A stretch of 6,779 nt of DNA from Pirellulaceae bacterium (lineage in GTDB: Bacteria > Planctomycetota > Planctomycetia > Pirellulales > Pirellulaceae): contig JADLDX010000124.1 in the NCBI GenBank assembly GCA_020846515.1, forward strand, positions 1-6,779, written 5' to 3'. Of this stretch, positions 1-5,534 are shown in pieces. The notes beneath the pieces were generated by a model. That model did no database searches and was not told where the DNA came from. It saw nothing but the letters and a program-made list of their open reading frames with translations. Each line of letters opens with the position of its first letter. Position 1 is the first letter of the stretch. The position numbers were made by a program, and so were the translations under genes.

Positions 1-150
1 CGCAGGCGTACTTGTTTACCAGTCAGCCTTAGCCGTACTCAACCGGCCCAGTCCTTAAGACGCTAGCTATTTCCGCATGTGAGAGTGAGGTCAGACTCAA
101 GCTGTTTGCTGAGTACGCCTACGGCTGACTGTTAAACGAGCAAGCCTGCG
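1..150. repeat. Long imperfect inverted repeat (40-nt arms, 70-nt spacer)
   Basis: Positions 1-40 are the reverse complement of positions 111-150 with 34 of 40 positions identical and no gaps; the mismatches are scattered and the AGTCAGCC block in the middle is perfect. The spacer is 41-110. The arms contain the short module GCCTACGGCT or its reverse complement, which recurs again at 144-153. The block lies downstream of the minus-strand gene that ends at 170, so a transcript of that gene reading through would form a long hairpin. No T-run follows it, so it is not a standard intrinsic terminator. It resembles a REP-like dispersed intergenic element, but that is inference because only this copy is visible. 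The left arm starts at the first base of the window, so the element may extend further left. Confidence 0.75.
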
Positions 151-170
151 GCTAACTGATAAATCGCAAC
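117..170. repeat. Two tandem copies of a 26-27-nt module
   Basis: Unit 1 (117-143) and unit 2 (144-170) share the pattern GCCTRCGGCTRACTGWTAAA and both run on to a CAA. They differ by a few substitutions and about one indel. Unit 1 lies in the right arm of the larger inverted repeat, and a third, diverged copy lies on the opposite strand within 1-40. Unit 2 runs into the stop codon (170-172) of the minus-strand gene. Three related copies in 170 bases suggest a repeat family that expands by local duplication and inversion. Confidence 0.65.
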
Positions 171-1162
171 TAGGGGCGGGCGGCGGTGTAGGCCGATGGA
201 TCGCGGTTGGGAGGCGTGTATTTAGGAGTCTCGTCGACATCGGTGCCGGCACTGGAGGCGTAGTCTTCGGCGTTGAACATGCCCGGCGGCATCTCAGCTA
301 GAGTTGGATCGTAGTAATCCATCTTGACCACGAACTCATGACTGCCAACGGTTTTCTCTTTAACTTGCCGCGTCTCTTTGACGTGGTACAACCAAAAGGG
401 CATCGGGCCGCCCCGGCCTATCGCCAGGCTGACCAGGTTCGGCGCCAACTGGGCACTATCGGCAGAGGCTAACATCGCGTCAATCTTGGCCGTGCCACGC
501 AGTACTGGCTCGTCAAAGCTGCGATGACCTTCCAACCACCAGACGTCCGTCGTTTCTGTGTGACCAGGCTGTGTGTACTTGCCACCGGTAACAGACGTCC
601 ATTTGTATTGCTGGCATAAGGCGCGCAGCTTTTCGTTCTGTCCACCGATTGCCAAGTGCAAAGCCACCAAGGGATCGGTGCGATCTTGTTCCGTAAAGCG
701 TCCGAGGTACTCGCTTACGCGCACCAAATCGATATGGGAACCGTCTTCTTTACCGTCCAGGCGATACAACACGCGCAGCGTGCGACCATCGCTAACTTGA
801 TCGAGACTGTTTTGGTGATTGCCAGCCACAACTTTGAGCGCCAGCTTCATTTCGCCTACGCTACCACGTGCATACTTGCCAGTACCGCGAATGGTGCGAC
901 CGAGGATTTCGATTTCTTTTCGAATCGCGCAGTGAGCCGGTGGCCCCCAAACGCCGCTGAGCAAAGCGCTCTTGAGGATGATGGCCGCCTGGTCGGCTTG
1001 ACTGAGATGCCGTTGGGCAGCGGTGTTGCCGCCTGAGTTCTGAATGGGGACAACGCTTTGCAGGCCATCTGGGGCCGGCACGGCGATCTGGGCAATTAAA
1101 GGTGCATTGCCCAGGCAGAGCAGGCACAAAGTTGTTGCCGACAAGACGGCGAGGAGAGTCAT
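170..1162 (-). CDS. Secreted planctomycete protein, possibly LolA-like
   Basis: The protein is 330 residues long from the chosen start at 1162. The frame stays open for 71 more codons upstream, but the start at 1162 is preferred because it puts a hydrophobic segment (residues 2-24, rich in Leu and Ala) at the N-terminus as a signal peptide and because GAGG lies 5 nt upstream. Cleavage is likely around residues 24-27 (PLIAQIA); there is no convincing lipobox. After a linker, residues 55-330 form one domain with the pattern GTGKY (94-97), NSLDQVSDGRTL (118-129) and a C-terminal LAIGRGG.MPFWLYH (246-260), then MDYYD and MPPGMF near the end. This layout is like planctomycete secreted proteins of the LolA lipoprotein-carrier fold, which would place it in the periplasm and fit the lipoprotein genes next door. 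The fold call is from pattern memory only. The gene is divergent from the lipoprotein gene at 1706 and ends in a Pro/Thr-rich tail. Confidence 0.85.
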   Translation of the reverse strand: MTLLAVLSATTLCLLCLGNAPLIAQIAVPAPDGLQSVVPIQNSGGNTAAQRHLSQADQAAIILKSALLSGVWGPPAHCAIRKEIEILGRTIRGTGKYARGSVGEMKLALKVVAGNHQNSLDQVSDGRTLRVLYRLDGKEDGSHIDLVRVSEYLGRFTEQDRTDPLVALHLAIGGQNEKLRALCQQYKWTSVTGGKYTQPGHTETTDVWWLEGHRSFDEPVLRGTAKIDAMLASADSAQLAPNLVSLAIGRGGPMPFWLYHVKETRQVKEKTVGSHEFVVKMDYYDPTLAEMPPGMFNAEDYASSAGTDVDETPKYTPPNRDPSAYTAARP

Positions 1163-1167
1163 AAAAG

Positions 1168-1171
1168 CCTC
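1168..1171 (-). promoter_or_regulatory. Ribosome binding site deciding the start at 1162
   Basis: On the minus strand GAGG is followed by CTTTT and then ATG, a 5-nt spacing. The upstream in-frame ATG codons at 1375 and 1270 do not place a signal peptide at the N-terminus, so this site supports the 330-residue protein. Confidence 0.6.
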
Positions 1172-1208
1172 AGTTTTATTGGCTTTTGCGAATACTGGTC
1201 GGTCGTGG

Positions 1209-1220
1209 CCCAGCGCTGGG
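1209..1220. promoter_or_regulatory. 12-bp perfect palindrome CCCAGCGCTGGG
   Basis: The sequence reads the same on both strands and lies 47-58 bases upstream of the start codon at 1162. That position suits an operator of a dimeric regulator, but a 12-bp palindrome in a GC-rich gap can also arise by chance. No regulator gene is visible in the window. Confidence 0.25.
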
Positions 1221-1692
1221 GCTGGCCCGAAAGAAAGGTCTGTTGCTAGCAATTCAGCTTCAATACGCATTGCGCAAAATACTCTACCTAATGCGGTTAT
1301 GCCGAATTTGTCAAAGAATCCGGTCAGCGGGCGCCGAAAACAGAGCCATAGTGGCAGAGGTCCGTGCGCACGCACAGCGAAATCCTGATGCTTTCAGACT
1401 TGAAAGACTGGGGATGGTGGCTGGAGGGCGCGAGGAATTCTAGACCGCACCCGACATGCGAGTCCAGGCGAGTTTGGCAGACGTCTTGTGCACAGAAGTC
1501 CGCCCTCCAAGCTCGCTGGTCACGAAGTTCAGGAAAGATTGCACATTGGCAGCGGCGCGACTGGGACAGTGAAGCTTTACGGCAAACATAAAGTTTTACC
1601 GTCAGGTCGGGCTACAGCTGCAAAACCATACTCACGATCGTTTTGAACAACAGCAGGCGGCACGACAACTTCGTCGAGCGTTTGCTCAGCCT

Positions 1693-1698
1693 AGGGGG
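1693..1698 (+). promoter_or_regulatory. Strong Shine-Dalgarno site for the lipoprotein gene at 1706
   Basis: AGGGGG lies 7 nt before the ATG at 1706. It selects this start over the in-frame ATG at 1643, which would add 21 polar residues in front of the signal peptide. Confidence 0.7.
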
Positions 1699-1705
1699 TG
1701 ACAGC

Positions 1706-2848
1706 ATGAAAATGCGATTTTTGATGGTGACGCTGGCAGCGGTAGCGATCAGCTACGTCGCTGGCTGTACGCCGGTTCGGCACAATCTGCCGCCAGCTCA
1801 ACGCTTGCTCGAGCCTGGCCCGGGGGTTGGTGGACCTGGTCCGGGAGTCATGTCTCCCAATGTGATTCCGGCCTCAGCATCGATGCCGATGGACGGCGGA
1901 GCCTGTGGCCCTGGCGGTCCCGGCTACGGCATGCCTGGCCCAGGTGCTTCGGTACAGATTCTGTTTAACCGCCCCGAAGGCATGGAAGTATTGTACGACG
2001 TCGTCGGGGACGGATCGTTTACCAGCACACCGCTGAGCGTACCGGGACGCGTTGAGTTTCCCCAAGGCGGTATCTATCGCTTGAAGCTCACCAAGATCCA
2101 AGGCGATGATCGCTTCGTCGGCGTAGAACTCTACCCGACAGTGGAAATCGCTGGAGCCAACCCACGTACGGCTGCGTACCTGGCGCACAATGCCATTCCG
2201 ATTTCCTTCAGTGTCTCGGATGACCTGCCACAAGTCTTGGCCGGTAACTTCGTCACGAAGGTCATCTATCTACCTGATCCTGAGTTCCAAGGCGATGCTT
2301 TGGTCGGTGTAGAAGAAGTAGTCAGCAACCGCATCAATCCTGGTGAAGACCCAATCGTCGAAGCCGATCGTCGCGGTTCCATCCTGGCCATCGTGCGTCT
2401 GGGTAACAAAGACATTGAGATGAGCGGTGCCGCCGGCGCCAATGCGGCCCTGGCCATGGGACCGATGATGGGTCCGATGGGTCCTGGCGGAATGCCACCG
2501 ATGCTGCCTGGTATGGTGGCTGGTGTCACGGCACCTGAATACGGCATGACCTACAGTGGTACGCCGATAGGACTGCCTGGCCCACCTCACATTCCACTGG
2601 GTTCCCCAGCTGGTCTGCAGAAGCATGTGATGCGCAATCACACTCACATGAACATTCCGGATCCTGTTGAGAAGATGAAGATCCATGTACGTTCGACTCC
2701 AGGTCAAAGCTATCCGCAACCTGTCAGCCGCGTTCGTATCCACGAACAGAACATACATCCCGGTTATCCAACTGGCCAACCAGCCAGCTTCCGTCGCAGC
2801 CAACACGTAGGTGGTGGCCAAGATGGTGAATACTGCCCACCGCAGTAA
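1706..2848 (+). CDS. Planctomycete envelope lipoprotein with Gly/Pro/Met-rich linkers
   Basis: The protein has 380 residues. A basic start (MKMR), a hydrophobic core (5-19) and the lipobox V-A-G-C with Cys21 mark a lipoprotein signal peptide; Thr22 after the Cys would favour the outer membrane by the enterobacterial rule. Residues 37-80 are a Gly/Pro-rich linker. Residues 81-236 form the conserved core, with PEGMEVLYD (90-98), YRLKLTKI (124-131), VELYPTVEI (140-148), PRTAAYLAHNAIP (153-165), NFVTKVIYLPDPEFQ (181-195), NPGEDPIVEADRRGS (211-225) and ILAIVRLGN (226-234). Residues 251-271 are a Met/Gly/Pro stretch and the tail 295-380 is basic and His/Pro-rich. I recognise the core as a pattern conserved among planctomycetes without a known function. 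The next gene encodes a shorter homologue, but a terminator separates the two, so they may be expressed separately. Role unknown; an exposed structural or binding protein of the envelope is plausible. Confidence 0.92.
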   Translation: MKMRFLMVTLAAVAISYVAGCTPVRHNLPPAQRLLEPGPGVGGPGPGVMSPNVIPASASMPMDGGACGPGGPGYGMPGPGASVQILFNRPEGMEVLYDVVGDGSFTSTPLSVPGRVEFPQGGIYRLKLTKIQGDDRFVGVELYPTVEIAGANPRTAAYLAHNAIPISFSVSDDLPQVLAGNFVTKVIYLPDPEFQGDALVGVEEVVSNRINPGEDPIVEADRRGSILAIVRLGNKDIEMSGAAGANAALAMGPMMGPMGPGGMPPMLPGMVAGVTAPEYGMTYSGTPIGLPGPPHIPLGSPAGLQKHVMRNHTHMNIPDPVEKMKIHVRSTPGQSYPQPVSRVRIHEQNIHPGYPTGQPASFRRSQHVGGGQDGEYCPPQ

Positions 2849-2874
2849 GCCGCCACAGACGATCGAGAGTAAAG

Positions 2875-2912
2875 CGGTCGGTACAGCGTCTGGGCTGGCC
2901 GACCGTTTTTTT
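2875..2912 (+). terminator. Intrinsic terminator after the lipoprotein gene
   Basis: The 7-bp outer stem CGGTCGG (2875-2881) pairs with CCGACCG (2899-2905). An inner stem CAGC (2884-2887) pairs with GCTG (2894-2897) around the loop GTCTGG. Seven T follow (2906-2912). Stem, small bulge and T-run all fit Rho-independent termination of the gene that ends at 2848. Confidence 0.88.
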
Positions 2913-2984
2913 CCTTCCTTCGTTTTAGCGAGTTCATCCAGCGGACGCTAACGCGTTCCACACTGGTCAAGGTTTCCCACAGTC

Positions 2985-2989
2985 GAGGA
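2985..2989 (+). promoter_or_regulatory. Ribosome binding site deciding the start at 2999
   Basis: GAGGA ends 9 nt before the ATG at 2999. The alternative in-frame ATG at 2990 touches the site directly, too close for initiation, so the start at 2999 is preferred; the difference is only three residues. Confidence 0.55.
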
Positions 2990-2998
2990 ATGGATCGC

Positions 2999-3862
2999 AT
3001 GCGCATACTCTTGAAGAGCACTCAAGTGTGGCTGGTCATAGCCAGCCTAATGGCGTGGAGCGAATCGGACGGGTACCTGATCGGTCGCCTCCAAGCTCAG
3101 TCACAGCGCATAGGCCAACTTCCCAAAGTGAACTATTTGCACGATGCAGATAGCCCACCGGGTGCGGTCAGCGCCGGACGCCTGATGAGCCGCGCGGCTG
3201 TGGCTGGATACTTCCAGCCTGTTGAAGTCACTGGACCAGAACGCCTGGAAGTTGCCTTGGCTCAATCGGGCCAATTCCTCGAGCCTCTGGCAGCGCCGGT
3301 AAAAGTGGGCATGCTGGTCGGCGCGGTTTATCGCCTGCGCGTAACCAACATTCCGCTCAGACCTGGAGAGGAACTGTATCCCACCATCGAAGTGCTCGAC
3401 CGACTCTATGCGCCTCGTGGTCGAGAACATCGTTTCCCAGTTCCCATCGTGCTCGAAAAAGAAGACTTATGGCGCGCCCTGGATGGCGGCATGGTGACAC
3501 GCGTCATCTACCTCGAGGACTCCGACAACGCATCGCCCGCTGCCGATGAACCTGGCAGCCAACGGGTTCTGGATGTCGGTGGCCAAGACAATGCACTGAA
3601 AGTAGCGGACCAGTTTGGCCGCCCCATGGCCATCCTGCGAATCGGTTCGCGAGTGCCCACAGATCTGCGCGGCGACTTAAGCGCTTTCCTGTACAACTCG
3701 CCGCCCTGGATGCCGCTAACTCCCGTGCCTACAAAACAAGGTCTGGTCGATGCCGGCTTGATGGCCGATGTCGAACTAGAAGAATCAGAAGTGTCGGCTA
3801 AACAGCTGCGCCGTCAAGCCATACCCAACGAACCACGTTTGCCCGCACCCGCAGCACGCTAG
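2999..3862 (+). CDS. Secreted paralogue of the preceding lipoprotein
   Basis: The protein has 287 residues and an N-terminal hydrophobic segment (about 9-20) after MRILLK, which reads as a signal peptide or membrane anchor; cleavage between about 20 and 35 is uncertain. There is no lipobox and no cysteine anywhere. The core aligns with the gene at 1706: YRLRVTNI (111-118) with YRLKLTKI, EELYPTIEV (124-132) with VELYPTVEI, GMVTRVIYLED (164-174) with NFVTKVIYLPD, and ADQFGRPMAILRIGS (203-217) with ADRRGSILAIVRLGN. Distances between the blocks agree to within a few residues. It lacks the Gly/Pro linkers and the His-rich tail and has instead an acidic stretch (258-265) and a basic, Pro/Ala-rich end. 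The pair probably arose by duplication followed by strong divergence. Function is unknown; the two may assemble together in the envelope. The alternative start at 2990 cannot be excluded. Confidence 0.9.
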   Translation: MRILLKSTQVWLVIASLMAWSESDGYLIGRLQAQSQRIGQLPKVNYLHDADSPPGAVSAGRLMSRAAVAGYFQPVEVTGPERLEVALAQSGQFLEPLAAPVKVGMLVGAVYRLRVTNIPLRPGEELYPTIEVLDRLYAPRGREHRFPVPIVLEKEDLWRALDGGMVTRVIYLEDSDNASPAADEPGSQRVLDVGGQDNALKVADQFGRPMAILRIGSRVPTDLRGDLSAFLYNSPPWMPLTPVPTKQGLVDAGLMADVELEESEVSAKQLRRQAIPNEPRLPAPAAR

Positions 3863-3868
3863 CCCCCA

Positions 3869-3957
3869 GATCATTGCCAGGTCATTGCCAGATCAAACAT
3901 AGATTATTTATAAATCATCAATAGATTATTTATATAGATCATCCAAGCTGATCAAAC
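3869..3957. repeat. AT-rich intergenic island built of paired short direct repeats
   Basis: Three different words each occur twice: TCATTGCCAG at 3871-3880 and 3882-3891 (11-bp period), ATAGATTATTTATA at 3899-3912 and 3921-3934 (22-bp period), and GATCAAAC at 3891-3898 and 3950-3957. Positions 3899-3940 have only 6 G/C in 42 bases, against GC-rich flanks. Periods of 11 and 22 bp place each copy on the same DNA face, as in tandem binding sites. The island lies 46-134 bases before the start of the DUF11 gene and probably contains its promoter, for example a -10-like TATATA or TATAGA at 3931-3938, although no good -35 is seen. Confidence 0.6.
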
Positions 3958-3976
3958 CGGTGATGTGATCACCGGT
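3956..3976. promoter_or_regulatory. Perfect 8-bp-arm inverted repeat before the DUF11 gene
   Basis: ACCGGTGA (3956-3963) is the exact reverse complement of TCACCGGT (3969-3976), with the 5-nt spacer TGTGA. The 8-bp palindrome GTGATCAC (3965-3972) is nested inside. It ends 26 nt before the ATG at 4003, so it is either an operator or a hairpin in the 5' leader. No T-run follows, which argues against an intrinsic terminator for the gene ending at 3862. Confidence 0.55.
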
Positions 3977-4002
3977 ACCAATCCATCGAAAGTAGCCGTG
4001 TC

Positions 4003-5442
4003 ATGAAACTTCGAGCTCACCGTCGCCCGCATGCGATTGCTACTGGAACACGTACGGCTCGCCGCGCGCTGTTGGCCGTTGGCTTGATGCTCTCCGCGCA
4101 CGGCTGCGCCCACAACAACCTGCCGAACATTGCCCGCGCGCTACACCGGCAACCCGCCCACCTCGCCCAGTCCGCACCGGCTCCGACGCTCAGGGATGCC
4201 TCGTCTCCAGCAAGTTCGCCGGCTGTTGCTAGTGGAAAGTCCACTTCCGCGCACGCTGACGTATTGCCGGCACGCGGCGGATCCAGTGTGGTACCGGTCA
4301 GCTATGACGCCGCGGTGGCGACTGACCCCAACGACGCCTCGCTTGTCCAAAACCACCTGAGTGACAATCCAGGACTCGCTAGTGCCTATCCTAGCTGTAA
4401 CTGCCCAACCTGTATTGGTGGAAGTGATGCTTGTTCACCCAGTGATGTCCCTTGCGGACCGATGATGCCGCCGGGCCCGGTGCCTCCGTACTGGAATGAC
4501 CAAGAGTATCTTTATGACGGTGGCGACCGCGAGCCACGCGTCCAAGTGACCGAGGGCTGGGAAGTACGCGGATTGGATAGCCAGGACACGGTCGCTCACT
4601 ATGAAACTTTAGATGGCAAACTGTGCGTGGCCGCCAGCAATCGGGTGCCGATTTACGCACCACGCTTCGGCGCCATCCGCAAAACATCCGCGCCTGTCCT
4701 GGCGGCTCGCGCCGTCGGTGCTCAGCGCATGGTCGAACCAACTGGCGCCGTGGTACAGGCCAGTCGTGATCTGGCTGGCGACCTGGCACTGCCTCAAGGG
4801 CCCCAACATCGCGACGCCATCAGGCTGATCGACGGCCTACGCGACCGCACCCGAGGTGTACCGGCGGAGAAATTTACACCTGCGGTCGACCTGACAAACT
4901 ATCAAGCCGCTCTGAACCGTTTGCAAAACCATACGACTTCCATACGACGCGAGGATTTATTGGCCATCCTGGGCCAATATATGGTGAACGCACGTACATG
5001 GATTAACACGGATGCCATCGCCGTCTCGTTGGGTGGTGTTCAAGCAGTCGAACTCAAGGACGCCAAGCAGGTCCAGGATATTCATGTTTATGAAACCGAA
5101 CCCGATAAATGCTCGCTACGCATTTGCAAAGCCTCCTCACACTCTGCCGCCAGTCCGGGTGACATTATCAACTTCTCCATACGATTCGATAATGTTGGGA
5201 GCAAACCGATTGGAAATTTAGTGATTCTTGATAGTCTTGTAACCCGATTGGAGTACATTGACGGAAGTCAGCAATGTGTACTAAGCCTCGCATCATCAAA
5301 AAGCTCTGATAAAGAGTCGAACCCAGTCAAGTTTTCGACCGCAGAAAACGAAGCGGGGTCTACAGTTTTGAGGTGGGAGGCGGATTTACCGTTGGAAGCG
5401 GGTGACAGTGGAGTCATCACATTCCGATGTCGCGTACGGTAG
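4003..5442 (+). CDS. DUF11-domain envelope protein, putative lipoprotein
   Basis: The protein has 479 residues. A long basic N-region (1-21, many Arg/His) is followed by a hydrophobic core (22-31) and A-H-G-C with Cys35, a weak lipobox because -3 is Ala rather than Leu. Residues 36-130 are an Ala/Ser/Pro-rich linker. Residues 132-151 hold five cysteines spaced CxCx2Cx6Cx6C, followed by PMMPPGPVPPYW. Residues 165-226 carry YLYDGGD, VRGLDSQDTVAHYETLDG and NRVPIYAPRFGAIR, which I recognise as a planctomycete pattern. Residues 369-479 look like one DUF11 repeat (PGDIINFSIRFDNVGSKPIGNLVILDSL, LEYIDGS, LRWEADLPLEAGDSGVITF), a beta-sandwich common in surface proteins. No clear Shine-Dalgarno site precedes the ATG. 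GC content drops from about two thirds near the start to about 40% in the DUF11 part. It follows the two paralogues and likely acts with them in the envelope; exact role unknown. Confidence 0.9.
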   Translation: MKLRAHRRPHAIATGTRTARRALLAVGLMLSAHGCAHNNLPNIARALHRQPAHLAQSAPAPTLRDASSPASSPAVASGKSTSAHADVLPARGGSSVVPVSYDAAVATDPNDASLVQNHLSDNPGLASAYPSCNCPTCIGGSDACSPSDVPCGPMMPPGPVPPYWNDQEYLYDGGDREPRVQVTEGWEVRGLDSQDTVAHYETLDGKLCVAASNRVPIYAPRFGAIRKTSAPVLAARAVGAQRMVEPTGAVVQASRDLAGDLALPQGPQHRDAIRLIDGLRDRTRGVPAEKFTPAVDLTNYQAALNRLQNHTTSIRREDLLAILGQYMVNARTWINTDAIAVSLGGVQAVELKDAKQVQDIHVYETEPDKCSLRICKASSHSAASPGDIINFSIRFDNVGSKPIGNLVILDSLVTRLEYIDGSQQCVLSLASSKSSDKESNPVKFSTAENEAGSTVLRWEADLPLEAGDSGVITFRCRVR

Positions 5443-5454
5443 ACGGAGCGGTCG

Positions 5455-5506
5455 ATCAAGTCGATTCCGCGTTTACCAAGCGTGCATAGCGTCCTATTGA
5501 CTTGAT
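5455..5506 (+). other. Inverted repeat downstream of the DUF11 gene
   Basis: ATCAAGTCGA (5455-5464) can pair over 10 bases, one a G-U, with TTGACTTGAT (5497-5506). The loop is 32 nt and the stem is followed by TTAAAA rather than a T-run. It lies in the 92-nt gap between the genes ending at 5442 and starting at 5535. It could be a weak terminator, an mRNA-stabilising stem or a binding site; the long loop and AT-rich stem keep confidence low. Confidence 0.35.
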
Positions 5507-5534
5507 TTAAAAGCACCTTTGTCGCCGGCCCCGA

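Larger units (their letters stand above)
1163..1705. promoter_or_regulatory. Divergent intergenic region, 543 bp
   Basis: This gap separates two divergently transcribed genes and must hold both of their promoters. I found no convincing sigma-70 pair of hexamers. Structures present are a 12-bp perfect palindrome at 1209-1220, a small hairpin (CTTTCA 1391-1396, loop GACT, TGAAAG 1401-1406), and an AT-richer stretch at about 1570-1660 that is the more likely promoter zone for the gene at 1706. Short open frames cross the gap on both strands, but none has a recognisable product, good start context or export signal. No tRNA or known small RNA was recognised. Confidence 0.4.

Noticed and set aside
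1..150. Insertion sequence ends
   Set aside because: The inverted arms enclose only 70 bases without a transposase, and no target-site duplication can be seen.
656..1036. 126-residue plus-strand open frame opposite the secreted protein gene
   Set aside because: Shadow of the minus-strand gene, which has a signal peptide and ribosome binding site; no start context.
1163..1375. 71-codon N-terminal extension of the minus-strand gene
   Set aside because: The extension would put the signal peptide inside the protein and lacks a good ribosome binding site; the frame is probably open by chance.
2270..2821. 183-residue open frame on the minus strand inside the lipoprotein gene
   Set aside because: It is the antisense of a gene with lipobox, strong ribosome binding site and conserved core; its translation has no domain pattern or export signal.
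3869..3957. CRISPR array
   Set aside because: The repeats are 8-14 bp, each present only twice and with different sequences; no cas gene is present.
4003..4110. Tat signal peptide in the DUF11 protein
   Set aside because: There is an Arg-Arg pair before the hydrophobic core, but the rest of the S/T-RR-x-F-L-K motif is missing; the Cys points to a lipoprotein signal.
5471..5501. Sigma-70 promoter TTTACC - 17 bp - TATTGA before the glycohydrolase gene
   Set aside because: Both hexamers match the consensus poorly and the site overlaps the stem-loop; not strong enough to annotate.
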